64,000 nucleotides of DNA, taken from contig CADCDS010000013.1 in assembly GCA_902800215.1 (NCBI GenBank), forward strand, positions 1 through 64,000, given 5' to 3'. The notes under the pieces are model-generated. The model worked only from the letters and a program-made list of their open reading frames with translations. It was not told the origin of the DNA and did no database searches. Shown here piece by piece: positions 44,910 to 52,267 of this stretch. The DNA comes from an uncultured Bacteroidales bacterium (lineage in GTDB: Bacteria; Bacteroidota; Bacteroidia; Bacteroidales; Paludibacteraceae). A program made the position numbers and the translations under genes. The first letter of the stretch is position 1; the number at the start of each line of letters is the position of its first letter.

Positions 44910-46034
44910 CTAATCCCTAATCTCTACTTCCTCATCTCTCTCCACGATCCACCATCCTACAACCGGCCGCAAGGCGCGTGTACTGTCTTCCTCGAAACCT
45001 ACCAGACCCGCAAGGATATCCAGGTCATACACTGTGCCGTCCCAATCCGTGTACTTCAGCGGTGCGGTACCCGTTTCCGGCGCCAGATCGCGGATGTCGG
45101 TATCGTAGATAAAATCGAGTTTTCTGCGGTTGTTATTGTTGGTATACGGGTAGAACTTCACAATCCAGCCGTTGATCTCTTCATGCGGCGGTGTAAATCC
45201 GCACATCTCCTGGCCTTCTACCGGCAGGTCTTTCTTATGGATGATGGATTGCCAGAAAACGATATCGTCCTCTCCTTCGGCGGCAAGGGCGATCTTTTCC
45301 AGTACCGGTTCTAGTTCGTCGATCCACCAATCCAGATCGTATTCCCGCAACTTTTGGGTCTTGTCGATCAACCGTCTCCAGTCGGCTGCCGTTCCCTCCA
45401 AGTAGATGTCCGGAATACCGCAGATACAGATGATCGAGTACTCGAAATAATGCTGCATCGCACTCATGATCAAGATGTTCGATGCGATGTGCGCTGTCGG
45501 TGTCGTCGTCGAAAAATCCGCTTGCAGCGTCTCTAACAACGTACTATCCATCCATTGTTTCATCTGTTCGGTGAATTTCGGGAAGAACGGTGCCCATACG
45601 TCTGCCGGTTGACCTAACAGACTCGTCATGCAGGTCAGCTCAAGCGTCTCCTTACCCTTGAAAGGAACGAACTTACTGCGTAGCTCTTCCGCGTTCGCAT
45701 CTACGTGGTGGGCAAATCCGCTTTCGATCACCATCCATACCACATCGGGGTTGATCACCAACGGACGGTGCTGCGCATAGGCGGTACGGGCACTCATCAG
45801 GAACGGGTTCGAGCAATAAGCGATGCTGTCTGCCAAGTCCGAATGCACGATCAGCCGGTCGTGCAGATAGTAAAAATGCTTTTCCGGTGTCGCTTTAACC
45901 AACGCGGCATCTACCGCAGGCAGATCCGTCAAGTGAATCACTCGCATGGCCGTTTTCTCCTGCGTCTCAGAACTCTTCTGACCGCACCCTGCCATGCACA
46001 TAACTGCAAGCGTTAATACCAATACCTTTCTCAT
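44910..46034 (-). CDS. Lipoprotein of unknown function (DUF4419-like length)
   Basis: This 374-residue lipoprotein has a signal ending MAGC. The mature part is mixed alpha/beta, with NPDVVWMVIESGFAHHVDANAEELRSK as its most distinctive segment, which brings to mind DUF4419 proteins; I am not certain of that. The last residues (RDEEVEIRD) are encoded by a quasi-repeat at 44907-44943. It is 2 nt upstream of the EamA gene. Its promoter (46052-46082) originally faced another promoter now split by an IS. Confidence 0.72.
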   Translation of the reverse strand: MRKVLVLTLAVMCMAGCGQKSSETQEKTAMRVIHLTDLPAVDAALVKATPEKHFYYLHDRLIVHSDLADSIAYCSNPFLMSARTAYAQHRPLVINPDVVWMVIESGFAHHVDANAEELRSKFVPFKGKETLELTCMTSLLGQPADVWAPFFPKFTEQMKQWMDSTLLETLQADFSTTTPTAHIASNILIMSAMQHYFEYSIICICGIPDIYLEGTAADWRRLIDKTQKLREYDLDWWIDELEPVLEKIALAAEGEDDIVFWQSIIHKKDLPVEGQEMCGFTPPHEEINGWIVKFYPYTNNNNRRKLDFIYDTDIRDLAPETGTAPLKYTDWDGTVYDLDILAGLVGFEEDSTRALRPVVGWWIVERDEEVEIRD

Positions 46035-46051
46035 AACCTGTAATTTTGGCG

Positions 46052-46082
46052 CAAAATTACTGCTTTTTTTTGAATTGTGCAA
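46052..46082 (-). promoter_or_regulatory. Promoter of the 374-aa lipoprotein gene
   Basis: Minus strand TTG (46080-46082), 20 nt ending AAAAAAAAGCAG, TAATTTTG (46052-46059). Its -33 box is back to back with the TTG at 46090-46092. Confidence 0.72.
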
Positions 46083-46158
46083 ATTTTATTTGCATTTTCC
46101 ATAGATTTTTGTTGCTATCGAAAAAGTAGACACTTGAGGTAGAAAAAATATCGTACGC

Positions 46159-46189
46159 TTGGATATGTGGAAAAAAAGTATTAACTTTG
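46159..46189 (+). promoter_or_regulatory. Transposase promoter
   Basis: TTG (46159-46161), 20 nt, TAACTTTG (46182-46189), inside the left end of the IS. A 12-codon ORF (46208-46246) precedes and overlaps the orfA start. Confidence 0.7.
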
Positions 46190-46238
46190 CACCCGAATTT
46201 AAGCAGTATGGATATGTCTACCGGAAAGGGAACTACTT

Positions 46239-46586
46239 ATGGGTAAACATTTAAATCCGTTAGAGAAGGAGTTTTTGATCTGCCAGTACAAGCGAAACAC
46301 GCAGATTAAGTTAAGCGATTTTTGCACAGCAAACAGCATCTCGGATGCTGCCTTTCGCAAGTGGTTAAGACAGTACGAGACGGGAGGCATAGAAGCCTTG
46401 GCACGTGCTGATTCCACCGTTCCGGACGTATTGCCGGAAGGTGTGGATCGTACGGAAGAGTCGTACAAGCGCGAGATCCTCAAGTTACGAATCGAGAACG
46501 AGCGGCTAAAAAAAAACTATCTCGTGGAGACGAACGAAAATGGGGAACGGGTGTATGTTCGTTTAAAGGAGAAGAGTACGAAATAG
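46239..46586 (+). CDS. IS3-family transposase OrfA
   Basis: This 115-residue protein has an N-terminal helix-turn-helix for end binding (FCTANSISDAAFRKWLRQYE) and a C-terminal leucine-zipper-like helix (REILKLRIENERLKK). The frame contains A9 at 46508-46516, where ribosomes can slip by -1 into orfB. The start is ATG at 46239, after an A/G-rich stretch. The last 25 or so residues follow only if no slip occurs. Confidence 0.88.
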   Translation: MGKHLNPLEKEFLICQYKRNTQIKLSDFCTANSISDAAFRKWLRQYETGGIEALARADSTVPDVLPEGVDRTEESYKREILKLRIENERLKKNYLVETNENGERVYVRLKEKSTK

Positions 46587-46591
46587 TCCGC

Positions 46592-47533
46592 TTGTTAGCG
46601 CGTGACAACGGTGTCGAAGATCTGTGCACAATGATGGGCGTGAGCCGTTCCGGCTACTACAAATGGCTTAAGCGTAAGCCGACCAAGCGCGACATCAATC
46701 GTGAGCAGATGATAGCACTAGTCGCGAAAGTGCACGAGGAGCATAAGACGCACGGGTATCGTTGGGTAGCCGCCTATATATGTCAGAACACGCCCTACAC
46801 GATAAGTCCCAACTACGCATATAAATGCTTTAAGTACCTGGGTATACACTCTGAGAGTCGCCATCAACCGAAACGCTATACACGCAAAGAGAAAGACAGA
46901 TATCCGAACCTGATCTTCTCTACATGGGAGACGGTGGATAAGCCAAGACAAGTGATTGTGTCGGACATGACAGCGTTTAAGTACCTGTACTATTACTTTG
47001 AAGTGACCTTTTACTTTGATGTGTTTACGAAGGAGATGCTGACTTTCCAAGTGGCAGAACGACGCGGATGCCGTGACCAATATATCGACGGACTAACGGA
47101 CGTTATAAGTCAGATAAGCGGACAGAATGAGCCGACTATTATCCATACGGATCAAGGCAGCGTATACTCCTCAAAGGCTTACAACGAGCTGATCAAGGAT
47201 ACTAATATAATAAGGTCTATGTCCCGTGCCGGAAAGCCGACAGACAATCCTGTTAATGAAGCGTTGAACGGCTGGATCAAGGAGGAACTGACGATAGACT
47301 TTCACGTAGAGCGATGCCGGTCGCGCGAGGAGTTTAGGAGTCTGATGGAAACGTACCAGACGTATTACAACAACCAGCGTCCGTGCTATGCGATCGACTA
47401 TAATACACCCGAAGGGTATCGGCAACGCTATGAGCAAGGATTGTTACCATTTTTGGATACGTTTGCGCACCGCGAGCCAAGCCCGGAACCAAAGTTTGTT
47501 AGGGAAAGAAGACAAAAGGCTGATACACAGTAA
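46592..47533 (+). CDS. IS3-family transposase OrfB (DDE catalytic part)
   Basis: This 313-residue part (counted from TTG 46592) has the DDE triad in VSDMTAFKY, IHTDQGSVYSS and NPVNEALNGWIKEEL, as in the IS150 subgroup. Upstream, its frame is open without a stop to the A9 run in orfA and reads EEYEIVRLLARDNG, which is normal OrfB N-terminal sequence. It is therefore probably made as an OrfAB fusion by programmed -1 frameshifting and not from its own start. Confidence 0.88.
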   Translation: MLARDNGVEDLCTMMGVSRSGYYKWLKRKPTKRDINREQMIALVAKVHEEHKTHGYRWVAAYICQNTPYTISPNYAYKCFKYLGIHSESRHQPKRYTRKEKDRYPNLIFSTWETVDKPRQVIVSDMTAFKYLYYYFEVTFYFDVFTKEMLTFQVAERRGCRDQYIDGLTDVISQISGQNEPTIIHTDQGSVYSSKAYNELIKDTNIIRSMSRAGKPTDNPVNEALNGWIKEELTIDFHVERCRSREEFRSLMETYQTYYNNQRPCYAIDYNTPEGYRQRYEQGLLPFLDTFAHREPSPEPKFVRERRQKADTQ

Positions 47534-47543
47534 GATAAGGAGT

Positions 47544-47715
47544 GTGTCTACTTTTGAAAACGAAAATGGACTAAAAATAGCGCCGATGTCCACTTTTGAA
47601 AAATGAGTACTAATAAAAAAAGACGTGGTGTCTACTTTTGAAAATGAAAAGTATCACTAATGTCCACTATTAAAAACAAAAACAATAAAAAAATCAATTT
47701 TTGTGTCTACTTTTT
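47544..47715 (+). repeat. Five phased copies of the IS end core
   Basis: GTGTCTAC (47544), ATGTCCAC (47586), GTGTCTAC (47628), ATGTCCAC (47660) and GTGTCTAC (47703), most followed by TTTTGAAAA or a close variant. Spacing is 42, 42, 32 and 43 bp and the two core variants alternate. The last is the terminal inverted repeat itself. Confidence 0.75.
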
Positions 47716-47793
47716 AAATTTAGTACATTTCTGTACCTTTGCAGCCGATATTTTTTTACTAAAATCTCCTATTTTGTGCAGTTCGGAATTATA

Positions 47794-47843
47794 AAACTTG
47801 CAAAATAAGACGGTTTAAATTGCCGAAACTTGCAAAATAAGAC
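47794..47843 (+). repeat. 18-bp direct repeat, period 32
   Basis: AAACTTGCAAAATAAGAC occurs at 47794-47811 and exactly again at 47826-47843, followed by GGTTTA and AGTTTA. It lies between the IS and the ATPase promoter; no ORF is present in 47742-47938. Confidence 0.7.
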
Positions 47844-47882
47844 AGTTTAGCTGGATTTTTTTTGCAAATCTTGCCGTTTTAT

Positions 47883-47913
47883 TTGCACATGTCATTTATT
47901 TTTTGTACCTTTG
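47883..47913 (+). promoter_or_regulatory. Promoter of the AAA_14 ATPase gene
   Basis: TTG (47883-47885), 20 nt, TACCTTTG (47906-47913), followed by the GCAGCGGATTTT leader shared with other island genes. Confidence 0.75.
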
Positions 47914-47938
47914 CAGCGGATTTTAAAATTACTTCATT

Positions 47939-49222
47939 ATGCGGAACTTGGAAATAATCTTGTCAGATCAGCGTCAGGAACTTCTCAATACGGATTGTAC
48001 GGCATTATTGAGCCGTAAGGAAGAAAAGCGAATAGATCTGAATAGCAAGCTGGCGCAAGTGGTCATTGGCGTACGCCGTAGCGGAAAGTCCATGCTTTGC
48101 CAAAAAGTGCTACTTGAAAGCAAAGTCAAGTTCGCTTATGTCAATTTTGACGATGAGAACTTGGCAGACATTCAAGTATCCGAGTTGAACGACATTATCG
48201 AGACACTATATCGCATCTACGGTGATTATACCCATTTGTTCATTGACGAGGTGCAAAACGCTCCACGCTGGCCATTGTTCGTCAACCGTTTGTTGCGTCA
48301 AGGCTTGCACTTGATACTAACCGGAAGTAACGCGAACCTTTTGAGCGATGAACTGATCACGCATTTAACTGGCAGATATAACGAAATCCGCTTGTATCCT
48401 TTCTCGTTTGAGGAGTTTTGCCGCATCAAGAATGTGGATATGAAGTCGTATACAACCAAAGCTATCGGCTTGCGTGGCCACGCGCTGAATGAGTATCTGA
48501 AAGATGGCGGTTTTCCGGAAACAATGGATGGTTCTATAGACAAAACGGCATATACCAAGGCTTTGCTTGACACAATAATTAAGAAGGATATATGCAAGCG
48601 CTATAAAGTGCGCTATCCGGCATCTTTGCGACAAGTGGCAGATACGGTTATTGATAATTTCTGTCAGGAGATCAATTTCGAAAACATCCGAGAGACATAT
48701 GCTATTCGTTCCGTTCAAACGGTGAAGAACTATGTGTCGTACTTGAATACAGCATATCTCGCGCGTATCTTGCATAAGTACTCCTTCAAGAGTGTAGAGC
48801 GGCAGTCGAATCAGAAAGCATATATTATCGACAATGCGTTTCTGAGCAATAGGGACAATGCGTTGCAACCGGAGAACTTAGGATGGCGATTGGAAAATAC
48901 CGTAGCCATAGAGTTGCTGCGTCGCCAAGTTTATGCGGACGAACAATTGTATTTCTTGCGGGAAAGTAATCGTTATGCTGTGGATTTCGTGCGTACGCAA
49001 GCGAACAAAGTGCAGGAACTGATACAGGTGACATACGATTTCAGCAACCCTTCCACCAAACTACTCAACCGTGAACTAGGCGGACTGACAAAGGCTTCCA
49101 AAATAACCCATTGTAACAACTTAACGCTTATCGTGATGTACGGCGAGACCGGAACTATAGAGCATAACGGCAAGAAGATCCGCGTCGTTAGCGCATCCGA
49201 ATGGCTGGTTGATCCAAAGTAA
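47939..49222 (+). CDS. AAA_14/DUF4143 P-loop ATPase
   Basis: This 427-residue protein has Walker A GVRRSGKSM at about residues 36-44, a Walker B-like segment HLFIDEVQNA, an arginine-type sensor LILTGSNANLLS, and a C-terminal DUF4143 nuclease-like region (YFLRESNRYAVDFVRTQANKVQELIQV). That region has the D...Q/E-x-x pattern of a PD-(D/E)XK-like fold. Such ATPases are widespread and mobile; their function is unproven. It is an intact relative of the remnant at 265-610 and shares its leader sequence. Confidence 0.88.
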   Translation: MRNLEIILSDQRQELLNTDCTALLSRKEEKRIDLNSKLAQVVIGVRRSGKSMLCQKVLLESKVKFAYVNFDDENLADIQVSELNDIIETLYRIYGDYTHLFIDEVQNAPRWPLFVNRLLRQGLHLILTGSNANLLSDELITHLTGRYNEIRLYPFSFEEFCRIKNVDMKSYTTKAIGLRGHALNEYLKDGGFPETMDGSIDKTAYTKALLDTIIKKDICKRYKVRYPASLRQVADTVIDNFCQEINFENIRETYAIRSVQTVKNYVSYLNTAYLARILHKYSFKSVERQSNQKAYIIDNAFLSNRDNALQPENLGWRLENTVAIELLRRQVYADEQLYFLRESNRYAVDFVRTQANKVQELIQVTYDFSNPSTKLLNRELGGLTKASKITHCNNLTLIVMYGETGTIEHNGKKIRVVSASEWLVDPK

Positions 49223-49233
49223 AATATTGATTT

Positions 49234-49641
49234 ATGAAACGCCTCTTTCCTATCCTCGTTGGCTGTCTCTTGTCATTCGTTGCGCAAGCGCAAGATATTA
49301 TTCCTGCTGATTCTATAGGAGAATTTTGTAGCCATATCGTAACGCCTATGCCTGAGTTCCCCGGTGGGCAGAAAGCGCTATTCGAATATCTGGCAAGCAA
49401 TGTGCATTATGAGGACTTAGTATGGGATGCTGACATTACAGGACGCGTCATTGTACAATTTTTAGTGCAGGCAGATGGCTCCATTACGGATATTGAGGTC
49501 GTTCGTTCGCTGGGTTATCCTAAGCTTGATGAGGAAGCGAAACGTGTGATCTCAGAAATGCCCAAATGGGTTTGGAAATGCGACCCTGAGAAATATGCTC
49601 CTATGAGGTACACCGTGCCCGTTAATTTTAAACTTCAATAG
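49234..49641 (+). CDS. Secreted TonB C-terminal domain protein (copy 1)
   Basis: This 135-residue protein has a signal peptide (MKRLFPILVGCLLSFVAQAQ) and a TonB_C domain (MPEFPGGQKALFEYL ... GRVIVQFLVQADGSITDIEV ... RYTVPVNFKL). It lacks the membrane anchor and proline-rich spacer of a true TonB, so it is probably a free periplasmic domain. The C-terminal 61 residues differ at only 3 positions from copy 2 at 51853. It is followed by a lipoprotein gene after 4 nt. Confidence 0.85.
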   Translation: MKRLFPILVGCLLSFVAQAQDIIPADSIGEFCSHIVTPMPEFPGGQKALFEYLASNVHYEDLVWDADITGRVIVQFLVQADGSITDIEVVRSLGYPKLDEEAKRVISEMPKWVWKCDPEKYAPMRYTVPVNFKLQ

Positions 49642-49645
49642 CTTT

Positions 49646-50449
49646 ATGAAACGTATCATTCCTATCCTTCTTGCCTGCCTTTGCTTGGCAGCGTGCAAAA
49701 AATCAGTAGACAAACTTAATCTTGCGAATGCGGATATTGTTGAATACGTTGAAACAATGGATGTCTATGCCGATTCCATTACCGGCTATGCTACGTATTC
49801 TGCCAATAACAGGTTTGTTGTTACGCCGGAAGAGATTACTGAAGAGCAATACAAAAAACTCCTCACGGATGAATATGTAATGAAAGAGCCAGAACTAATT
49901 GACAAAAATTCTATATGTTACAAAGAATTGTTTGAAAAAAGCAAATGGAACATCAAACGTTATGGTTTAATGCGTAATCTCGTTGATTATGACTATAATT
50001 TTAGAGAAGACGACTGCTGTATATGGCCTGAATCGATATATTATTATAAAGAGACGAAACAATATAGATTCGACATAAGTAGCCCGATGACTACAGAATC
50101 CTTCATGATATCGGAAAATGGACATGTGGATACCACCTACATGCAATCAGAGACCAGAAGTTATGGGAAAAACCATATTTTTGTAGGTCAAAAAGGGCAC
50201 GACTGTGATTTTCGCGGCTCATTATGGTTCTATTTTTACGACGAACCAAATCACCATATGATTCCGCTTTGTCATTATACGGATTATCGCTGGCATGAAG
50301 ATACCTTTGATTTCAACCTTTGTTGGATAAGCGAAGATGAACTATTGGTATCTGCCGTTTCTCTTGGCCATTGTTGGATAGGAGAATCTATCAACCTTGC
50401 CCCATCCGGCACACCTGTTTATTATAAATTGCGACTTTCATATAAATAA
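49646..50449 (+). CDS. Lipoprotein of unknown function
   Basis: This 267-residue lipoprotein has a signal ending LAAC. The mature part is rich in Tyr, Asp and aromatic residues (for example YNFREDDCCIWPESIYYY) and has no motif I recognise. The signal-peptide DNA is closely similar to those of its neighbours. It is paired with the preceding TonB-C gene, an arrangement repeated at 51853-53116. A terminator overlaps its stop codon. Confidence 0.75.
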   Translation: MKRIIPILLACLCLAACKKSVDKLNLANADIVEYVETMDVYADSITGYATYSANNRFVVTPEEITEEQYKKLLTDEYVMKEPELIDKNSICYKELFEKSKWNIKRYGLMRNLVDYDYNFREDDCCIWPESIYYYKETKQYRFDISSPMTTESFMISENGHVDTTYMQSETRSYGKNHIFVGQKGHDCDFRGSLWFYFYDEPNHHMIPLCHYTDYRWHEDTFDFNLCWISEDELLVSAVSLGHCWIGESINLAPSGTPVYYKLRLSYK

Positions 50450-50479
50450 CTCTATGAAACTTCTATAGAGTTGCTTTTT
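50448..50479 (+). terminator. Terminator overlapping the lipoprotein stop codon
   Basis: AACTCTAT (50448-50455) and ATAGAGTT (50465-50472) form a perfect stem with a 9-nt loop followed by GCTTTTT. The stem includes an ATGAAAC like those that start neighbouring genes. Confidence 0.75.
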
Positions 50480-50520
50480 CGGCAAAAATGCAGATAATTC
50501 GCATTTTCTTGCCATAAAAC

Positions 50521-50551
50521 TTGCCGGTTTCGACAAAAATTAGTATCTTTG
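50521..50551 (+). promoter_or_regulatory. Promoter of the 207-aa secreted protein gene
   Basis: TTG (50521-50523), 20 nt, TATCTTTG (50544-50551). The region from about 50517 is nearly identical to the Fic promoter at 53.7 kb. Confidence 0.75.
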
Positions 50552-50571
50552 CAGCGAAAAATAATACCCCT

Positions 50572-51195
50572 ATGAAACGCCTTTTGTCAATATTTTTTGC
50601 TTGTCTTCTGTCTTTCATGGTGCAAGCGCAAGAGAATCGTCTTGGACCGATTATGGTATATAATATTTCTTCGCCTGATATATACCATACCATTGTGTTG
50701 GATACGTTGATTCCTGAGAAAGTGTCCGTTACTTTTGCGTATGTTGTGCGCCCTTCTTTTGATCCTGAATATGCGTTGGTGTATAACTGGTACAAGAAAA
50801 AAATCATTTATTCTGAAGTGGTCAGTTCTGCAACAAACATCTGGTATTCTTTAAATAGTAATAAAAATTACACTGTTAACCGTTGGGAACTGAAGGTCGA
50901 TCCGAAAGTTGCGGAATCCATACGGGTTTTGCTGCGTACGGCGATCGCTACGGCTGTTGCTCCGAAAGATGGTTCTGGTTTTATGGTTGGAGAGGATGGT
51001 ACGACATACCAGTTCTACGCTGATTTTTATACAGCGGAATGTTGGTCTCCTGACTCCGGAAACAATGCAGAACTCGTGCGTATCATGGATGCGGTGTGCC
51101 AGGCTGTCAAGAAGCAAGATTCAGCTTTGCTGCAAGCCTTGCTTCCTGATATCAACCGTCTTACTGAAGCATATGACAAATATGTCTGCCGATGA
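50572..51195 (+). CDS. Secreted protein of unknown function
   Basis: This 207-residue protein starts at ATG 50572 with a signal peptide (MKRLLSIFFACLLSFMVQAQ) of the same cassette as the neighbouring TonB-C proteins. The mature part is not TonB-like. It has an N-terminal beta region, KVDPKVAESIRVLLRTAIATAV, and a C-terminal helix with LLQALLPDINRLTEAYDKY. I do not recognise a family. It has its own promoter. Confidence 0.72.
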   Translation: MKRLLSIFFACLLSFMVQAQENRLGPIMVYNISSPDIYHTIVLDTLIPEKVSVTFAYVVRPSFDPEYALVYNWYKKKIIYSEVVSSATNIWYSLNSNKNYTVNRWELKVDPKVAESIRVLLRTAIATAVAPKDGSGFMVGEDGTTYQFYADFYTAECWSPDSGNNAELVRIMDAVCQAVKKQDSALLQALLPDINRLTEAYDKYVCR

Positions 51196-51215
51196 CACTC
51201 TATCGGTAAAAAATG

Positions 51216-51223
51216 TACCTATG
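51216..51223 (+). promoter_or_regulatory. Variant -7 box (TACCTATG) before the 183-aa gene
   Basis: TACCTATG followed by GCAGCGGATG resembles the shared island leader but has one change in the -7 box and no clear TTG 20 nt upstream. It is probably weak. Confidence 0.35.
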
Positions 51224-51253
51224 CAGCGGATGTTTTTGTAAAATAAGGCCATC

Positions 51254-51805
51254 ATGATAGTTAATACAATGAAATCATACATGTTAGAAATATTGATTGC
51301 GCTCACAATGACTTTTTGTCCGGTGTCAGCATCTTCTAATGAGAGAAGAGAAGCCGATACTATTAGCGTAGATGAACTAAAATCTGCCGAGCATGATTCT
51401 ATAAAAGTTTATGGCGAGATAGACGGTGCTATGTATATAATAGATGAAAATGCACCTGAAGCGATTCCCACTTTTGACGAGAGCGATACTACCGTATTTG
51501 TAAAGGTGGATCAGATGCCGGAGTTTCCAAATGGCACTCAAGCATTATTCACATATCTTTCAGAAAACTTTAAGTGTCCGGTTGTTACTTATGATTTACG
51601 CGGAGGAAGAGCAATTTGTGAGTTCATAGTAAATAAAGATGGCTCTATTTCCCACATACACATCTCTCAGTCATCTGCAGATTCGTTATTGGATAAAGAG
51701 GCTTTACGAGTTATTCAGCAGATGCCGAATTGGATACCGGGAAAACACAAAGGACATGTTGTCCGTGTTAGATATACTGTGCCGATCAGTTTCAAATTTG
51801 AGTGA
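51254..51805 (+). CDS. Secreted TonB C-terminal domain protein (diverged)
   Basis: This 183-residue protein has a signal peptide (LEILIALTMTFCPVSAS), an acidic linker of about 70 residues, and a TonB_C domain (MPEFPNGTQALFTYL ... GGRAICEFIVNKDGSISHIHI ... VRVRYTVPISFKF). It is more distant from copies 1 and 2 than they are from each other, and its signal peptide is of another kind. Starts ATG 51254 and 51269 are both possible. Confidence 0.8.
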   Translation: MIVNTMKSYMLEILIALTMTFCPVSASSNERREADTISVDELKSAEHDSIKVYGEIDGAMYIIDENAPEAIPTFDESDTTVFVKVDQMPEFPNGTQALFTYLSENFKCPVVTYDLRGGRAICEFIVNKDGSISHIHISQSSADSLLDKEALRVIQQMPNWIPGKHKGHVVRVRYTVPISFKFE

Positions 51806-51852
51806 TTCGTTTACGTTTGCCTGCAATGCCTGATTTTCTTACACATAGCCCT

Positions 51853-52263
51853 ATGAAACGTCTCTTTCCTATCCTTCTTGCCTGCCTCTTGCCCATCATT
51901 GCGCAAGCGCAAGATACTATTTTTGTTGATTCTGATGGAGAAGAGTATATTGTACATAGACCAACTCCTGTGCCCGAGTTTCCGGGGGGACATAAAGCAC
52001 TATTCGAATATCTGTCAAACAACGTGCACTATCCGGAACAGGCTGTAAAAGATAGTATTGAAGATCGTGTCATTTGCCAATTTTTAGTACAAGCCGATGG
52101 CTCCATTACGGATATTGAGGTCGTTCGTTCGCTGGGTTATCCTAAGCTTGATGAGGAAGCGAAACGCGTAATCTCAGAAATGCCCAAATGGGTTTGGAAA
52201 CGCGACCCGGGGAAATATGCTCCCGTGAGATACACCGTGCCCGTTAATTTCAAACTTCAATAG
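51853..52263 (+). CDS. Secreted TonB C-terminal domain protein (copy 2)
   Basis: This 136-residue protein starts at ATG 51853 with signal peptide MKRLFPILLACLLPIIAQAQ. The TonB_C domain is VPEFPGGHKALFEYL to RYTVPVNFKLQ. The final 61 residues and their DNA (52078-52263) are nearly identical to copy 1 (49456-49641), which indicates recent duplication or gene conversion. A lipoprotein gene follows after 4 nt, as for copy 1. It has no membrane anchor. Confidence 0.85.
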   Translation: MKRLFPILLACLLPIIAQAQDTIFVDSDGEEYIVHRPTPVPEFPGGHKALFEYLSNNVHYPEQAVKDSIEDRVICQFLVQADGSITDIEVVRSLGYPKLDEEAKRVISEMPKWVWKRDPGKYAPVRYTVPVNFKLQ

Positions 52264-52267
52264 CTCT

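Larger units (their letters stand above)
46110..47727 (+). mobile_element. IS3-family insertion sequence, 1618 bp
   Basis: The element carries OrfA and OrfB of an IS3-type transposase. Ends are TG...CA. The terminal inverted repeats share the 13-mer AAAAAGTAGACAC (46121-46133; complement at 47703-47715). The flanking bases are TTT on both sides (46107-46109, 47728-47730), a 3-bp target duplication as IS3 elements make. Both boundaries are supported independently because their removal restores a 20-bp promoter spacer. The right end has four further copies of the GTGTCTAC/ATGTCCAC core inside it. It appears intact. Confidence 0.85.
46090..47741 (+). promoter_or_regulatory. Promoter split by the IS (-33 at 46090, -7 at 47734)
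   Basis: TTG at 46090-46092 is left of the IS and TACCTTTG at 47734-47741 is right of it. Removing 46110-47727 and one TTT leaves exactly 20 nt between them, the same spacing as every other consensus promoter here. The promoter is therefore interrupted and probably inactive unless the IS end provides a substitute -33. Confidence 0.65.

Noticed and set aside
47544-47715. Possible CRISPR array
   Set aside because: The repeated core is only about 16 bp, has two alternating variants, matches the IS terminal repeat and lies within the IS boundaries; no cas genes are present.
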